NCBI GenBank assembly: GCA_948744995.1
Contig: CAPZCD010000013.1
Span: 1-20,419, forward strand
Direction of reading: 5' to 3'
DNA: 20,419 nt
From: an uncultured Rickettsiales bacterium
Lineage (GTDB): Bacteria > Pseudomonadota > Alphaproteobacteria > Rickettsiales > UBA1997
The position numbers were made by a program, and so were the translations under genes. Below the pieces are notes generated by a model that saw only the letters and a program-made list of their open reading frames with translations, was not told the DNA's origin and searched no databases. Below are positions 1-8,052 of the stretch, piece by piece. Each line of letters begins with the position of its first letter. The stretch's first letter is position 1.

Positions 1-2
1 AA

Positions 3-470
3 AAAAGAAATTTTGAAATTCATATAGAAGCATGTAGAAAAACTAAATTACCACTAATTATTCATACAAGAGATGCTGATAAAGATATGATGGAGATATT
101 AGAAAGTGAAATAAAAAATAGTAACTTTAATTTTGTATTACACTGTTTTTCATCTGGTAAAGAATTAGCTTATAAAAGTTTAGAACTTGGTGGTTTTATT
201 TCTCTTTCAGGTATAGTAACATTTAAAAATGCTACAGAATTACAATCTATAGTTAAAACTTTACCACTAGATAGAATCTTTCTTGAAACAGATGCACCAT
301 ATCTTTCACCAGTACCTTTTAGAGGTAAAGAGAATCAGCCAGCAAATGTATATCATATAGCTAAGTTTTTAGCAGAGTTATTAAATTTAGATTTCAGTTA
401 TATCTGTAAAAGAACAACAGAAAATGCTGTTGGGGTTTTTAGGGGGGTATTTGAGGTTTGCGGAGAATAG
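3..470 (+). CDS. tatD: TatD-family metal-dependent hydrolase (DNase), C-terminal part
   Basis: The gene enters from the left edge, so its start is missing. About 155 residues are visible, from roughly the middle of a protein whose family is usually near 260 residues. The open frame starts at base 3, well before the first internal ATG at 87. Three family signatures are visible: an LIIHTRDA segment (metal-binding His), LHCFSSG (second His), and ETDAPYLSP with the metal-ligand Asp, followed by RGKENQP. TatD proteins are TIM-barrel enzymes with 3'-5' exonuclease or DNase activity in the cytoplasm, using two divalent metals. The N-terminal HxH motif and a Glu ligand would lie outside the window. 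Assignment to the family is firm; the exact paralogue (TatD, YcfH or YjjV type) cannot be decided from this part. Confidence 0.93.
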   Translation, partial: KRNFEIHIEACRKTKLPLIIHTRDADKDMMEILESEIKNSNFNFVLHCFSSGKELAYKSLELGGFISLSGIVTFKNATELQSIVKTLPLDRIFLETDAPYLSPVPFRGKENQPANVYHIAKFLAELLNLDFSYICKRTTENAVGVFRGVFEVCGE

Positions 471-576
471 ATGGAGGAGATTCAATATTATTTCTTTTTA
501 ATTACAATAACGAAATCATAGTAATCTCATTATCTCGGTTATAAATCTTATTTTTATGTGGAATAATTCTTATATC

Positions 577-605
577 TTGAATTTAAATGCAATAAAACTT
601 ATACT
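577..605 (+). promoter_or_regulatory. Sigma70-type promoter for the small secreted protein
   Basis: TTGAAT (577-582) and TATACT (600-605) are separated by 17 bases. Transcription would begin near 612, about 26 bases before the ATG at 638. A perfect five-base inverted repeat, ACTGG-ATA-CCAGT (603-615), covers the end of the -10 box and the expected start point and could be an operator. No clear Shine-Dalgarno sequence precedes the ATG. Confidence 0.5.
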
Positions 606-637
606 GGATACCAGTTTAATTTTTAATAGAACACATT

Positions 638-1072
638 ATGTTTAACAAATTCAAAAATATATCATATATATGCTTAGTCACATTAGCAACGACTTTGCCT
701 ATAGGAAATTATGTTTACGCTTCTCCTTCCCCAACACCAACACCTAAAGTACTAGTTGATGTATCCGGTGCTGATGAAATCAATTTGAAAACAAATACAG
801 TTGTTTCTTTTGAGTTGGGAGAAATAATTTTTGAGGGTAAAGATGATAATTCCATATTAGAGATAGACGAAGATAAAACATTAACTTTGGTAGTAGATAA
901 AGAAAAATCAAAAAATATAGAACCTAATAAAAAATACACAATCATGTCTAGAGTTATTGTACCGGAGGAAATTAGAAATAGAATTATACTAAAAAACGCC
1001 GGCGCCAAGCTTCACTATGATAATAACGATAAAATTGTAGCTATTTCTTTTGAAGAAGATGAAGAAATATAA
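638..1072 (+). CDS. Small exported protein related to the autotransporter passenger
   Basis: The 144-residue protein has a signal peptide: Lys-containing N-terminus, hydrophobic residues 9-22, and a likely cleavage after VYA at residue 28. A Pro-Ser-Thr linker (SPSPTPTPK) follows, then an acidic, beta-rich domain. Residues from about 80 to 144 resemble residues 490-560 of the autotransporter encoded at 4883-7792. Both contain KNIE, then NK and YTI with a following Ser, then NRI and L at similar spacing. Both leaders end in YVYA. There is no beta-barrel domain, so by itself it should end up in the periplasm or be released. It has its own promoter. It may be a remnant of a duplicated autotransporter gene or a stand-alone passenger-like module; function unknown. 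Confidence 0.75.
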   Translation: MFNKFKNISYICLVTLATTLPIGNYVYASPSPTPTPKVLVDVSGADEINLKTNTVVSFELGEIIFEGKDDNSILEIDEDKTLTLVVDKEKSKNIEPNKKYTIMSRVIVPEEIRNRIILKNAGAKLHYDNNDKIVAISFEEDEEI

Positions 1073-1118
1073 AAGTAAACAATAAAATTCAGCTATATAT
1101 TAGCTTAAAATTAATAAG

Positions 1119-1181
1119 ACTCCATCGTTATAGATAAATTTTAAGAAATTTAGAGAGCGATGGAGTAGTTTTATAACTACT
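1119..1181 (+). terminator. Inverted repeats after the small exported gene, possible terminator
   Basis: ACTCCATCG (1119-1127) pairs perfectly with CGATGGAGT (1158-1166). The 30-base loop contains its own AT hairpin (TAAATT at 1135-1140 with AATTTA at 1147-1152). A second hairpin, AGTAGTT-TTAT-AACTACT (1164-1181), overlaps the right arm, so the two could be alternative folds. It follows the stop codon at 1072 by 47 bases. There is no long T run, so termination is only a suggestion. Confidence 0.35.
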
Positions 1182-1257
1182 AATAAAATCAATAATCTCT
1201 CTTAAACCGTAATAATACAGATTAGGTAAATAAAATAAACAATTCTAATAATACTCC

Positions 1258-1335
1258 GTATACTTACATTAGGGGTATTTGTTAGTAACAACTACAAATA
1301 TATCTTTCGTCTCGATCCAGAAGGTGTAAGTATCC
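1258..1335. other. Structured element with three possible helices
   Basis: An outer stem pairs ATACTTACA (1260-1268) with TGTAAGTAT (1325-1333). Inside it, TATTTGT plus AGT (1276-1286) pairs with ACTACAAATA (1291-1300) with one bulged base and an AACA loop. CTTTC (1304-1308) pairs with GAAGG (1320-1324), which abuts the outer stem. This gives a compact three-way-junction fold. It lies 17 bases beyond the mnmA stop, so on the minus strand it could be a 3'-end structure of that transcript. It is not a recognisable tRNA: the arms and the T-loop are in the wrong places. Confidence 0.4.
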
Positions 1336-1351
1336 TCAAAATAAATATTTT

Positions 1352-2395
1352 CTATCCAATCCACCCACTACCAACAACAATATCCCCATCATACAGACAA
1401 CAAAGTTGCCCTTTAGTCACAGCTCGAGCCGGTTTTTGCAATTTCAAAACAATATTATTTTCATCAATTGATTCAACAAATCCAACCTGTCCCGAATGGG
1501 TAGATCTCAATTTTACAAAATATTCTTTTGCTCTTTCTATTCTAGATAATCTATTAAAATTATATAAATAAACCTTATCCGAATACAAATCATTATTGCT
1601 GCCAACGTAAATGGTATTAGCTATACTGTCAATTTTAACAACAAACAGCGGCTCACCATAAGATACTCCCAATCCTTTTCTCTGACCTATCGTATAGTTG
1701 AAAATACCATTATGTCTTCCTAAAATTTTACCATTTACATGCTTTATATAACCACCACTTACAAGACCAATCTTATCTTTTAAATAATCGTTACACGTAC
1801 CATCTATAAAACAAACATCTTGGCTATCACCCTTATCCGCAACCACTAAATTATTCATTTTGGCAATTTTTCTAACTTCTGCTTTACTACTAAAATTACC
1901 TAGTGGAAATTTTATAAATTTTAGATATTCATAATCCAATGTTGATAGAAAGTACGACTGATCTTTTTCTAAATTTTTAGCTTTACATAGGCTGTATGTA
2001 CCTAAACCATCTTCATCAGCTGTATCGTATTTAATAATTCTGGCATAGTGACCGCTAGCTACATAGTCCGCGCCTAAAGCACGACCATAATCCATTAAGC
2101 TTTTAAACTTAACTAGTTTATTGCATTTCGCGCATGGATTCGGAGTTTGTCCTATTCTATAGGTTTCTACAAAATAATCTATAACATTACCTCCAAATGC
2201 TTCCGATACGTCCAAAACGTCGTGTTTTATACTCAATTGTTTGGCTACAAAAGTAGCATCTTTAATAGATTGCTCATCACACCGCCTTCCCATCCTAAAT
2301 GTAAGGCCAATTACATCGTATCTTTTCTGCCGCAAAAGTAAGGCACTAACAGAACTATCAACGCCCCCTGACATTGCAACTACAACCTTCGCCAT
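1352..2395 (-). CDS. mnmA: tRNA-specific 2-thiouridylase MnmA
   Basis: MnmA activates U34 of the Lys, Glu and Gln tRNAs with ATP and inserts sulfur at position 2, in the cytoplasm. At 347 residues it is of usual length. The PP-loop SGGVDSS is at residues 9-15. The catalytic Cys88 is in TPNPCAKCN and the second catalytic Cys195 is in SQDVCFI. ASGHYARI (113-120), KDQSYFL (144-150) and YTIGQRKGLG are further family signatures. The C-terminal beta domain is complete. It follows rpmB on the same strand with a 25-base gap, so the two probably share a transcript. No defects are visible. Confidence 0.97.
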   Translation of the reverse strand: MAKVVVAMSGGVDSSVSALLLRQKRYDVIGLTFRMGRRCDEQSIKDATFVAKQLSIKHDVLDVSEAFGGNVIDYFVETYRIGQTPNPCAKCNKLVKFKSLMDYGRALGADYVASGHYARIIKYDTADEDGLGTYSLCKAKNLEKDQSYFLSTLDYEYLKFIKFPLGNFSSKAEVRKIAKMNNLVVADKGDSQDVCFIDGTCNDYLKDKIGLVSGGYIKHVNGKILGRHNGIFNYTIGQRKGLGVSYGEPLFVVKIDSIANTIYVGSNNDLYSDKVYLYNFNRLSRIERAKEYFVKLRSTHSGQVGFVESIDENNIVLKLQKPARAVTKGQLCCLYDGDIVVGSGWIG

Positions 2396-2420
2396 AATAA
2401 ATAATTATGAGGAATAACTA

Positions 2421-2789
2421 CTATGCAGCTTTCTTTTTACTTCTTTTACTTTGTTTTTCTATTCTATTTCTCTTAACAACTATCTTAACGTTGTTTAGTT
2501 CCTTCTTATCTTCTAATTTTTTTATAACTTTTTTTCTAAGATCTCTACCTTTTGGACTTAATTTGTTATAACCATAGTTAACTAAAAATGAATCCAGTGA
2601 ACCATATTTATTGACAGTTCTTAGAGTTTTTGTAGCTAATCTTAAATTTAAATTAACACCTAATGCCTCACTCTTTAGCGAAACATTTTGTAAATTTGGT
2701 AAAAATCTCCTCTTGGTCTTTATGTTTGAATGGGAAACCATATTACCACGCAAAGCCTTAACACCGGTCAAATCACAACTTCTTGACAT
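2421..2789 (-). CDS. rpmB: 50S ribosomal protein L28
   Basis: The N-terminus reads MSRSCDLTG, followed by the signature NMVSHSNIKTKRRFLPNLQNV, whose core (SHSNIKTKRRFLPN) is diagnostic of bacterial L28. L28 binds 23S rRNA in the large subunit. At 122 residues it is longer than most L28 proteins (about 75-100 residues). The extra length is a Lys/Arg-rich tail, roughly residues 85-122. An AGGA sequence precedes the start by a few bases. It is the first gene of the rpmB-mnmA pair. Its 5' end lies near the divergent penicillin-binding protein promoter at 2826-2856. Confidence 0.95.
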   Translation of the reverse strand: MSRSCDLTGVKALRGNMVSHSNIKTKRRFLPNLQNVSLKSEALGVNLNLRLATKTLRTVNKYGSLDSFLVNYGYNKLSPKGRDLRKKVIKKLEDKKELNNVKIVVKRNRIEKQSKRSKKKAA

Positions 2790-2825
2790 ATTATTATCCT
2801 AACTTTATTGCTGTTACACTCAACT

Positions 2826-2856
2826 TTGACTTTTCCAAAAAGAAAAGTTGTATAAT
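2826..2856 (+). promoter_or_regulatory. Promoter for the penicillin-binding protein with inverted repeat in the spacer
   Basis: TTGACT (2826-2831) and TATAAT (2851-2856) are 19 bases apart, longer than ideal. A perfect seven-base inverted repeat, ACTTTTC (2829-2835) and GAAAAGT (2842-2848), fills the spacer. It would give a leader of about 65 bases before the ATG at 2930. The repeat is a plausible operator. Confidence 0.45.
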
Positions 2857-2929
2857 AAATTACTACCCTATATTATTAAGTTATTGTTGTAATAGTCAAA
2901 TGTTACTTTCAACCAAAACAAATATTTGC

Positions 2930-4741
2930 ATGAAATTATTTAAGAAAATATTTAAAATTACATTTTTATTCTCTTTTATAACGGTATTTGTACTAACCAT
3001 ATTTTATATTTATTATAAGCAAAAAATACCAAATATTGATGAAATTATAAAAAATAGTAGCGAACAAAAGATAAATATACTATATAATGACGGCATTACT
3101 CCAATAAAAATAAAAAATAATACAACTATTGGTGCGATCCAGTTTGAAGATTTGCCAAAAAATTTAGTAAATGCACTAATAGCTACAGAAGATAGAAAAT
3201 TTTTCCAACATAAGGGTATAGATATTTTTAGTATATTAAGAGCCACCATAACAAACATTCTCTATGGACGAATAAAACAAGGAGGAAGTACTATTACACA
3301 ACAATTGGCTAAAATAATATTACAAGATAATAGCAAAACCCTAAAGCGAAAATTTAAGGAACTCATACTGACACTAGAGCTTGAAAAATATATGTCTAAA
3401 GAAGATATAATTACATTATATTTTACGAAAGCATATTTTGGTTGCGGTCAGTATGGTATTATCGCAGCTGCCGACTATTATTTTGCAAAAAATATCAGCG
3501 AGTTAAAACTGGAAGAATGCGCTATGTTGGTTGGTCTCTTAAAAGCTCCAACAAAATATAACCCTAAAAAAAGCATTACAAACACAAAGGATAGAACTTT
3601 ACAGGTTATAATAAATATGCAAAAAGCTGGTTTTATCTCAGAAAACGACATATTTTCCTATGTAATTCCAGATCTAAAAATAAGTGATAATGTATCAAAA
3701 GGCAAACAAACACAAAATTACTATTTTACCGATTGGATAGAATCTCAAACTAAAGAATATAATCTACCACAAAACTCAGATGCTATAACAATAATAACAA
3801 CGTTGGATAGCTTTATACAAGATAGTGTCAATAGCACTCTACAAAATTTCATTTCAAAAAATAAGGACATAATAGGAAAATCAGAAATAGCTATAATAGT
3901 ATTGAATAAAAATGGCGAAATACTATCAATGGTGGGTGGCAAGAATTATAACCACAGTCAATTCAATAGGGCAGTATATGCCAAGCGTCAAACCGGTTCA
4001 CTATTCAAGCTATTTGTATATTTAGCCGGTTTTGAAAACGGCCTAAAAATAAACGATACATTTCTAGATGAGAGAATTAAAATAGGTAAATGGTATCCGG
4101 AAAATTATAGAAATAACTATAGAGGAGAAATATCGGTTAAAGAGGCTTTTGTCTATTCATCTAATTCGGTAGCCGTTCAAATAGCAGACTATTTTGGCTT
4201 GAAAAAAGTCATAAATATGGCTAAAAAACTGGGAATAACCGGTAATTTTAAGAACGACATGACAATTTCTCTCGGCAGTCAAGAAAACACTTTATTAGAG
4301 ATGTCAGGAGCATACGCTGCCATTATAAATGATGGCATTCCAGTTTTCCCACACGGTATAAGAAAAATAATTTCCGATGGAGAAGTGATATATAATAGAG
4401 TTATAGCAAGTAAAGACCCAGTTTTAACCGAAAAAACACTTGAGAATATAAAATATCTGTTATTTTCTACAATAGCTGAAGGCACCGGTAGGAGAGCGTA
4501 CATAAGTGATTTAGTTAATAAAACAAAGTTGTATAATATGCTCCATGGAAATAATGAATTTTTTATAGGTGGAAAAACCGGTAGTACTCAAAATAATAGA
4601 GATGCATGGTTTGTTGGCTTTGCTGATAATTTAATTGTGGGAATATGGATTGGTAATGATGATAATAGTTCTATGAATGGTGTGATGGGTGGTAATCTGC
4701 CGGCTGAGTTGTGGAAGGAGGTGGTGGAGGGGATTAGGTGA
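2930..4741 (+). CDS. Class A penicillin-binding protein (transglycosylase/transpeptidase)
   Basis: This bifunctional enzyme polymerises lipid II into glycan strands and cross-links the peptides, in the periplasm. Starting at 2930 gives 603 residues beginning MKLFKKIFK, directly followed by one membrane anchor (about residues 8-28). The frame is open upstream to 2783, but those residues look like non-coding sequence and include no signal. The GT51 domain has ATEDRKFFQHKGID with the catalytic Glu, GGSTITQQLAK and a LEKYMSKEDIITLYF segment. The transpeptidase has GSLFK (active Ser, SxxK), SSNS (SxN type) and GGKTGST (KTG). It is short for PBP1A (commonly above 750 residues), with little between or after the two domains. 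There is no obvious Shine-Dalgarno. It implies that the organism makes some peptidoglycan. Confidence 0.93.
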   Translation: MKLFKKIFKITFLFSFITVFVLTIFYIYYKQKIPNIDEIIKNSSEQKINILYNDGITPIKIKNNTTIGAIQFEDLPKNLVNALIATEDRKFFQHKGIDIFSILRATITNILYGRIKQGGSTITQQLAKIILQDNSKTLKRKFKELILTLELEKYMSKEDIITLYFTKAYFGCGQYGIIAAADYYFAKNISELKLEECAMLVGLLKAPTKYNPKKSITNTKDRTLQVIINMQKAGFISENDIFSYVIPDLKISDNVSKGKQTQNYYFTDWIESQTKEYNLPQNSDAITIITTLDSFIQDSVNSTLQNFISKNKDIIGKSEIAIIVLNKNGEILSMVGGKNYNHSQFNRAVYAKRQTGSLFKLFVYLAGFENGLKINDTFLDERIKIGKWYPENYRNNYRGEISVKEAFVYSSNSVAVQIADYFGLKKVINMAKKLGITGNFKNDMTISLGSQENTLLEMSGAYAAIINDGIPVFPHGIRKIISDGEVIYNRVIASKDPVLTEKTLENIKYLLFSTIAEGTGRRAYISDLVNKTKLYNMLHGNNEFFIGGKTGSTQNNRDAWFVGFADNLIVGIWIGNDDNSSMNGVMGGNLPAELWKEVVEGIR

Positions 4742-4882
4742 GAGGAATATATATTTTGGTATATCTAAAAAACCTAAAGCATAAAGCATTCAAATATATG
4801 TTGATCGCAAATAACTCTTTTTAAATTATCACATTTTTCCATAGATCTCTATAGCTATTGCTTAGTTGTTATTATATAAACT

Positions 4883-7792
4883 CTACCTTATCCTCCATCT
4901 TCCTTCTAAATTGATACCCATATTTATATACTTATTAGTACTAAAACCCATATAACCATTCACAGAAAATTTTAGATTAGGTTTTGCCGGATTATAATAA
5001 TCAAGAGCAAGAGATAATTCAGTACTAAAGTTATTAATACTGTCACTATCATATTTTAATGTTTTTTTATTAGTATTAGTACTAGTAAAATGATAGCCAT
5101 CTATAGAGATATGGTAGTGTTGATATTCTGGAAAACTAATATCTACATCAGTTTCCTTAGTAAGATTAATATCATATTTAAAGTTGATAGAAGTTCTAAA
5201 GGTTAATGTTTTAGTTTTATTAATAAATATTTGATAATCTACACCAATAGCAGGAGTAAGTATTTTAATAGATGATTCAGACATTATTAGGTCAGCGTTA
5301 CTTAATTCATCATCATATGGCATTTCCCTCTTTGTAGAACTATATTCTACTGCAATTTTAGGTGTTAATATGTTGCCATTGGTTAACTTAATATTGTGTC
5401 CAAAAATACCAGTTAAAGCTGTTACATTAGTATCATAGTTGTAAGTAATAGCTACATTAGCTTTATTACTATTTCTAACTTCTTTTATATTTAGAAAACC
5501 GATATTAACTATAAAACTCATAAAATTAACTCCTTTCCTATCCATACTAACATTAGAATATAGGGCCATAGTTCCACCTTTATAGTCATCACTATTACCA
5601 CTGGTGTAGCCAAGAGCTAAACCTAACAAGTCATTTCTAGTACCATAACTATATTCTCCTCCTGCAATTATAGACATGGAATTAATGTTACTCTTATTAT
5701 TATAATTGTGGCTAAAGTTATAGTTTACATCAATCCATAATCCAGAGGTACTTCTACTATTACTGTTAATAATAATCTCATTATCATTATAGGCCATAAT
5801 GTTATTATCTGTTCTTAATTTTATACTATTGATGGTAATCAATCTATTGGTTATAGCATTATTAATAGGTCTTAAAATGAGTGATGAAGTTATAGCCACT
5901 ACATCAGAAGGTTCAGTTGGTAGAATATCTTTAATGACAGATATTTTATCCTCTGTAGAATTATTATCATCAGGATCATTGAAGAAAAATTGTGCTATCC
6001 TTTCTATTATTTCATTACCCCTATTATAGTCTTTTTCATAGTCTTCTCTGAACATATCGTATATGACATTATAGTTGTGGTTATTTCTAATCTCTTCTTC
6101 AGCCTTAAAATCAAAACTATTAAATAACACAGTTATGGTTTTAATGGCACTATTATTCTCATCATCAATATAATTAATTACAGCATCAAGATTTTTATGA
6201 AGAGTAATTCTATTTTTAACATCTTCCGTTATAACAAATCCAGATATTATGGTATAAGGTTTATTAATTTCTATATTTTTACGATTTTTCAGACCTGCTG
6301 ATATAATTAATTTACCATTTTTAGTTATATTCAATTTAGGAAGGGTGTTAATATCGTCATTAGTACCACCTTTACCTACCAGTCTACTCATTACTCCTTC
6401 ATTATTTGCCGCTAAAAGGAAAAAAGTTTTTGTTTCTATATTAAGGGTATTGGTTTCCATCATGTTTGGGCCTATATCTAATTCAATAGAACCGTTATAA
6501 GCGATTTTTCTACCGTCTTTTTCATATTCACCATTTTTGAAGGTAATGGTAGATTTTATGTTTTGGTTATCTGTATAATGATTGCCAAAATCATCCTTAT
6601 ATAAACTTATAACATCATGTTCTAACTTAATTATGGCTTTAGTATCAGAATTATTTATAAAATTAAGTTGTGAATTATTTACTAAAACAATATCTATTAC
6701 ACCGAAACTAAGTTTATTAGCTGAATTTAAATCATCTTTATATATAAATCTGTGATTGCCTGTCAAAATAAAAGAGGGATTAGTACCATATAGATTAATA
6801 TTCATTTTTGTTTCTAGTACGCCTTCATTATAAAAAACTAAAGAATATATTTTATTATTATTGTCTCTAAATGTAACTGTAGGAGTTATGCGATTATTTG
6901 TTATAGTTATAGAATTACCGCTAAAGTTTAAGGTATCACTATTAAAAAATAAAGAAGTAGCAAAATATTTTTCACTTCCAATATCATTACCGCTAATGAT
7001 TAATATTTCAGTATCAGCTGTTCCAAAAGTTGCTGATCCAATTTTATTATAAAATAAAGTGGCATTCTTATTTTCTGATTCAGCGTTATTTTTATTTATT
7101 TTTATAAATTTAGCATCTAATCTAAAGTTAGACTCATTATAGAATAAAGAAGCAAAATTATTTATTGAATAAAATTCGTTATTTTCCATAATAAAAAATT
7201 CTGATTTTAGATCTAAATTATTTGTGTTGTAAAAGAATGATAAAGAATTACTTTCTGTCTCAGCTATATTACCAACAAACAACATATTTGTAGCATTTAT
7301 GGTTGCCGTCCCATTATTTTCAAATAAAACTGTTCTGGAAAAATTTTCATTCGTTAGACTAGTACCTATTATAGCAAATACAGAATTTTTCTGAGTAAGA
7401 TTCATGGCTGGTGAAGTATATACACCTACTTCAACTCTACTATTTAACCCTGTAATCAATATACCATTTTTAACATTATTTAAGATATCTTCCGTAGCTG
7501 TCCGACTATTTCCAACAAAATAATCAAAATTTAAAATTTTTGATTTATTACCATTAAGTAGGGTTACTAATGTTTCCTCGGACATTGTAGGTAACGTATT
7601 TGGAATACTTATACCATCATATTCGTAAGTTATTTTTTCTGTGCTTATATTTAAATTACCATTAACTACCGATTTTGCATAAACATAATCTTTAGAAGAT
7701 AAAATACCAAATAACAAAGCTACAACGATCAGTAAAGTTGTATATACATCACCACTTACTTTGCCACTATTTCTTTTAATTGCTCTTTTCAT
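4883..7792 (-). CDS. Autotransporter with C-terminal beta-barrel
   Basis: The 969-residue protein has a long basic N-terminus, a hydrophobic stretch (about 18-32) and a likely signal cleavage after VYA at residue 39. The passenger, to about residue 600, is rich in Asn, Ile and Phe. It contains a series of repeats headed by LFYN-like motifs near residues 156, 186, 216, 246, 281 and 319, the first four exactly 30 residues apart, which suggests a beta-solenoid. A low-complexity linker leads to the barrel, starting near SGLWIDVNYNF (683-693). The barrel continues with alternating hydrophobic strands such as NDLLGLALGYTSG and ends LEGRWRIR. Most autotransporters end in Phe or Trp, so the final Arg is unusual. 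The passenger should be displayed at the cell surface; its target is unknown. Residues 490-560 resemble the small protein at 638-1072. Confidence 0.88.
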   Translation of the reverse strand: MKRAIKRNSGKVSGDVYTTLLIVVALLFGILSSKDYVYAKSVVNGNLNISTEKITYEYDGISIPNTLPTMSEETLVTLLNGNKSKILNFDYFVGNSRTATEDILNNVKNGILITGLNSRVEVGVYTSPAMNLTQKNSVFAIIGTSLTNENFSRTVLFENNGTATINATNMLFVGNIAETESNSLSFFYNTNNLDLKSEFFIMENNEFYSINNFASLFYNESNFRLDAKFIKINKNNAESENKNATLFYNKIGSATFGTADTEILIISGNDIGSEKYFATSLFFNSDTLNFSGNSITITNNRITPTVTFRDNNNKIYSLVFYNEGVLETKMNINLYGTNPSFILTGNHRFIYKDDLNSANKLSFGVIDIVLVNNSQLNFINNSDTKAIIKLEHDVISLYKDDFGNHYTDNQNIKSTITFKNGEYEKDGRKIAYNGSIELDIGPNMMETNTLNIETKTFFLLAANNEGVMSRLVGKGGTNDDINTLPKLNITKNGKLIISAGLKNRKNIEINKPYTIISGFVITEDVKNRITLHKNLDAVINYIDDENNSAIKTITVLFNSFDFKAEEEIRNNHNYNVIYDMFREDYEKDYNRGNEIIERIAQFFFNDPDDNNSTEDKISVIKDILPTEPSDVVAITSSLILRPINNAITNRLITINSIKLRTDNNIMAYNDNEIIINSNSRSTSGLWIDVNYNFSHNYNNKSNINSMSIIAGGEYSYGTRNDLLGLALGYTSGNSDDYKGGTMALYSNVSMDRKGVNFMSFIVNIGFLNIKEVRNSNKANVAITYNYDTNVTALTGIFGHNIKLTNGNILTPKIAVEYSSTKREMPYDDELSNADLIMSESSIKILTPAIGVDYQIFINKTKTLTFRTSINFKYDINLTKETDVDISFPEYQHYHISIDGYHFTSTNTNKKTLKYDSDSINNFSTELSLALDYYNPAKPNLKFSVNGYMGFSTNKYINMGINLEGRWRIR

Positions 7793-7823
7793 TTTATTCT
7801 TTATTTATTAAAATAATACAATT

Positions 7824-7868
7824 ATTATAGCACATTTTTTAAATGTGTCAATAATGAGTGTGTTATTG
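7824..7868 (-). promoter_or_regulatory. Autotransporter promoter with palindrome between the boxes
   Basis: On the minus strand TTGACA (7851-7846) and TATAAT (7829-7824) are both perfect consensus, 16 bases apart. A perfect inverted repeat, CACATTT-TTT-AAATGTG (7831-7847), fills the spacer and runs into the -35 box. A second repeat, CAATAA (7849-7854) with TTATTG (7863-7868), overlaps the -35 box. Transcription would start about 25 bases before the ATG at 7792. Such placement is typical of repressor sites. Confidence 0.65.
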
Positions 7869-7987
7869 TTTAAAAATACAAAATTGTTAAATTTTAGTAA
7901 ATAACTTTATAAAAACAGTAGAACAAAAAATAACACAAAATAAATAACCTTTGTATAATAAACTCACACTACATCCTTAGAACAAAC

Positions 7988-8018
7988 AAAAAGCAACGAC
8001 AACACAAGTTGCCATTGC
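7988..8018 (-). terminator. Rho-independent terminator of the rubrerythrin gene
   Basis: On the minus strand, an 11-base stem (GCAATGGCAAC with GTTGTCGTTGC, including two G-U pairs) closes a TTGT loop and is followed by TTTTT (7992-7988). It lies 34 bases beyond the rubrerythrin stop at 8053 and separates that gene from the autotransporter promoter. Confidence 0.82.
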
Positions 8019-8052
8019 CTTAAATTTCATTTACCTGACTAATTACCCTAAT

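Noticed and set aside
1258..1335. tRNA gene
   Set aside because: The outer stem is too long and the internal arms do not have the order or the loop bases of a tRNA.
2783..2929. N-terminal extension of the penicillin-binding protein frame to 2783
   Set aside because: The 49 extra residues contain the promoter region, overlap the L28 start and look unlike protein; the membrane anchor follows the ATG at 2930 directly.
4742..4882. Terminator between the convergent penicillin-binding protein and autotransporter genes
   Set aside because: Only short AT pairings are present, without a stable stem and T run.
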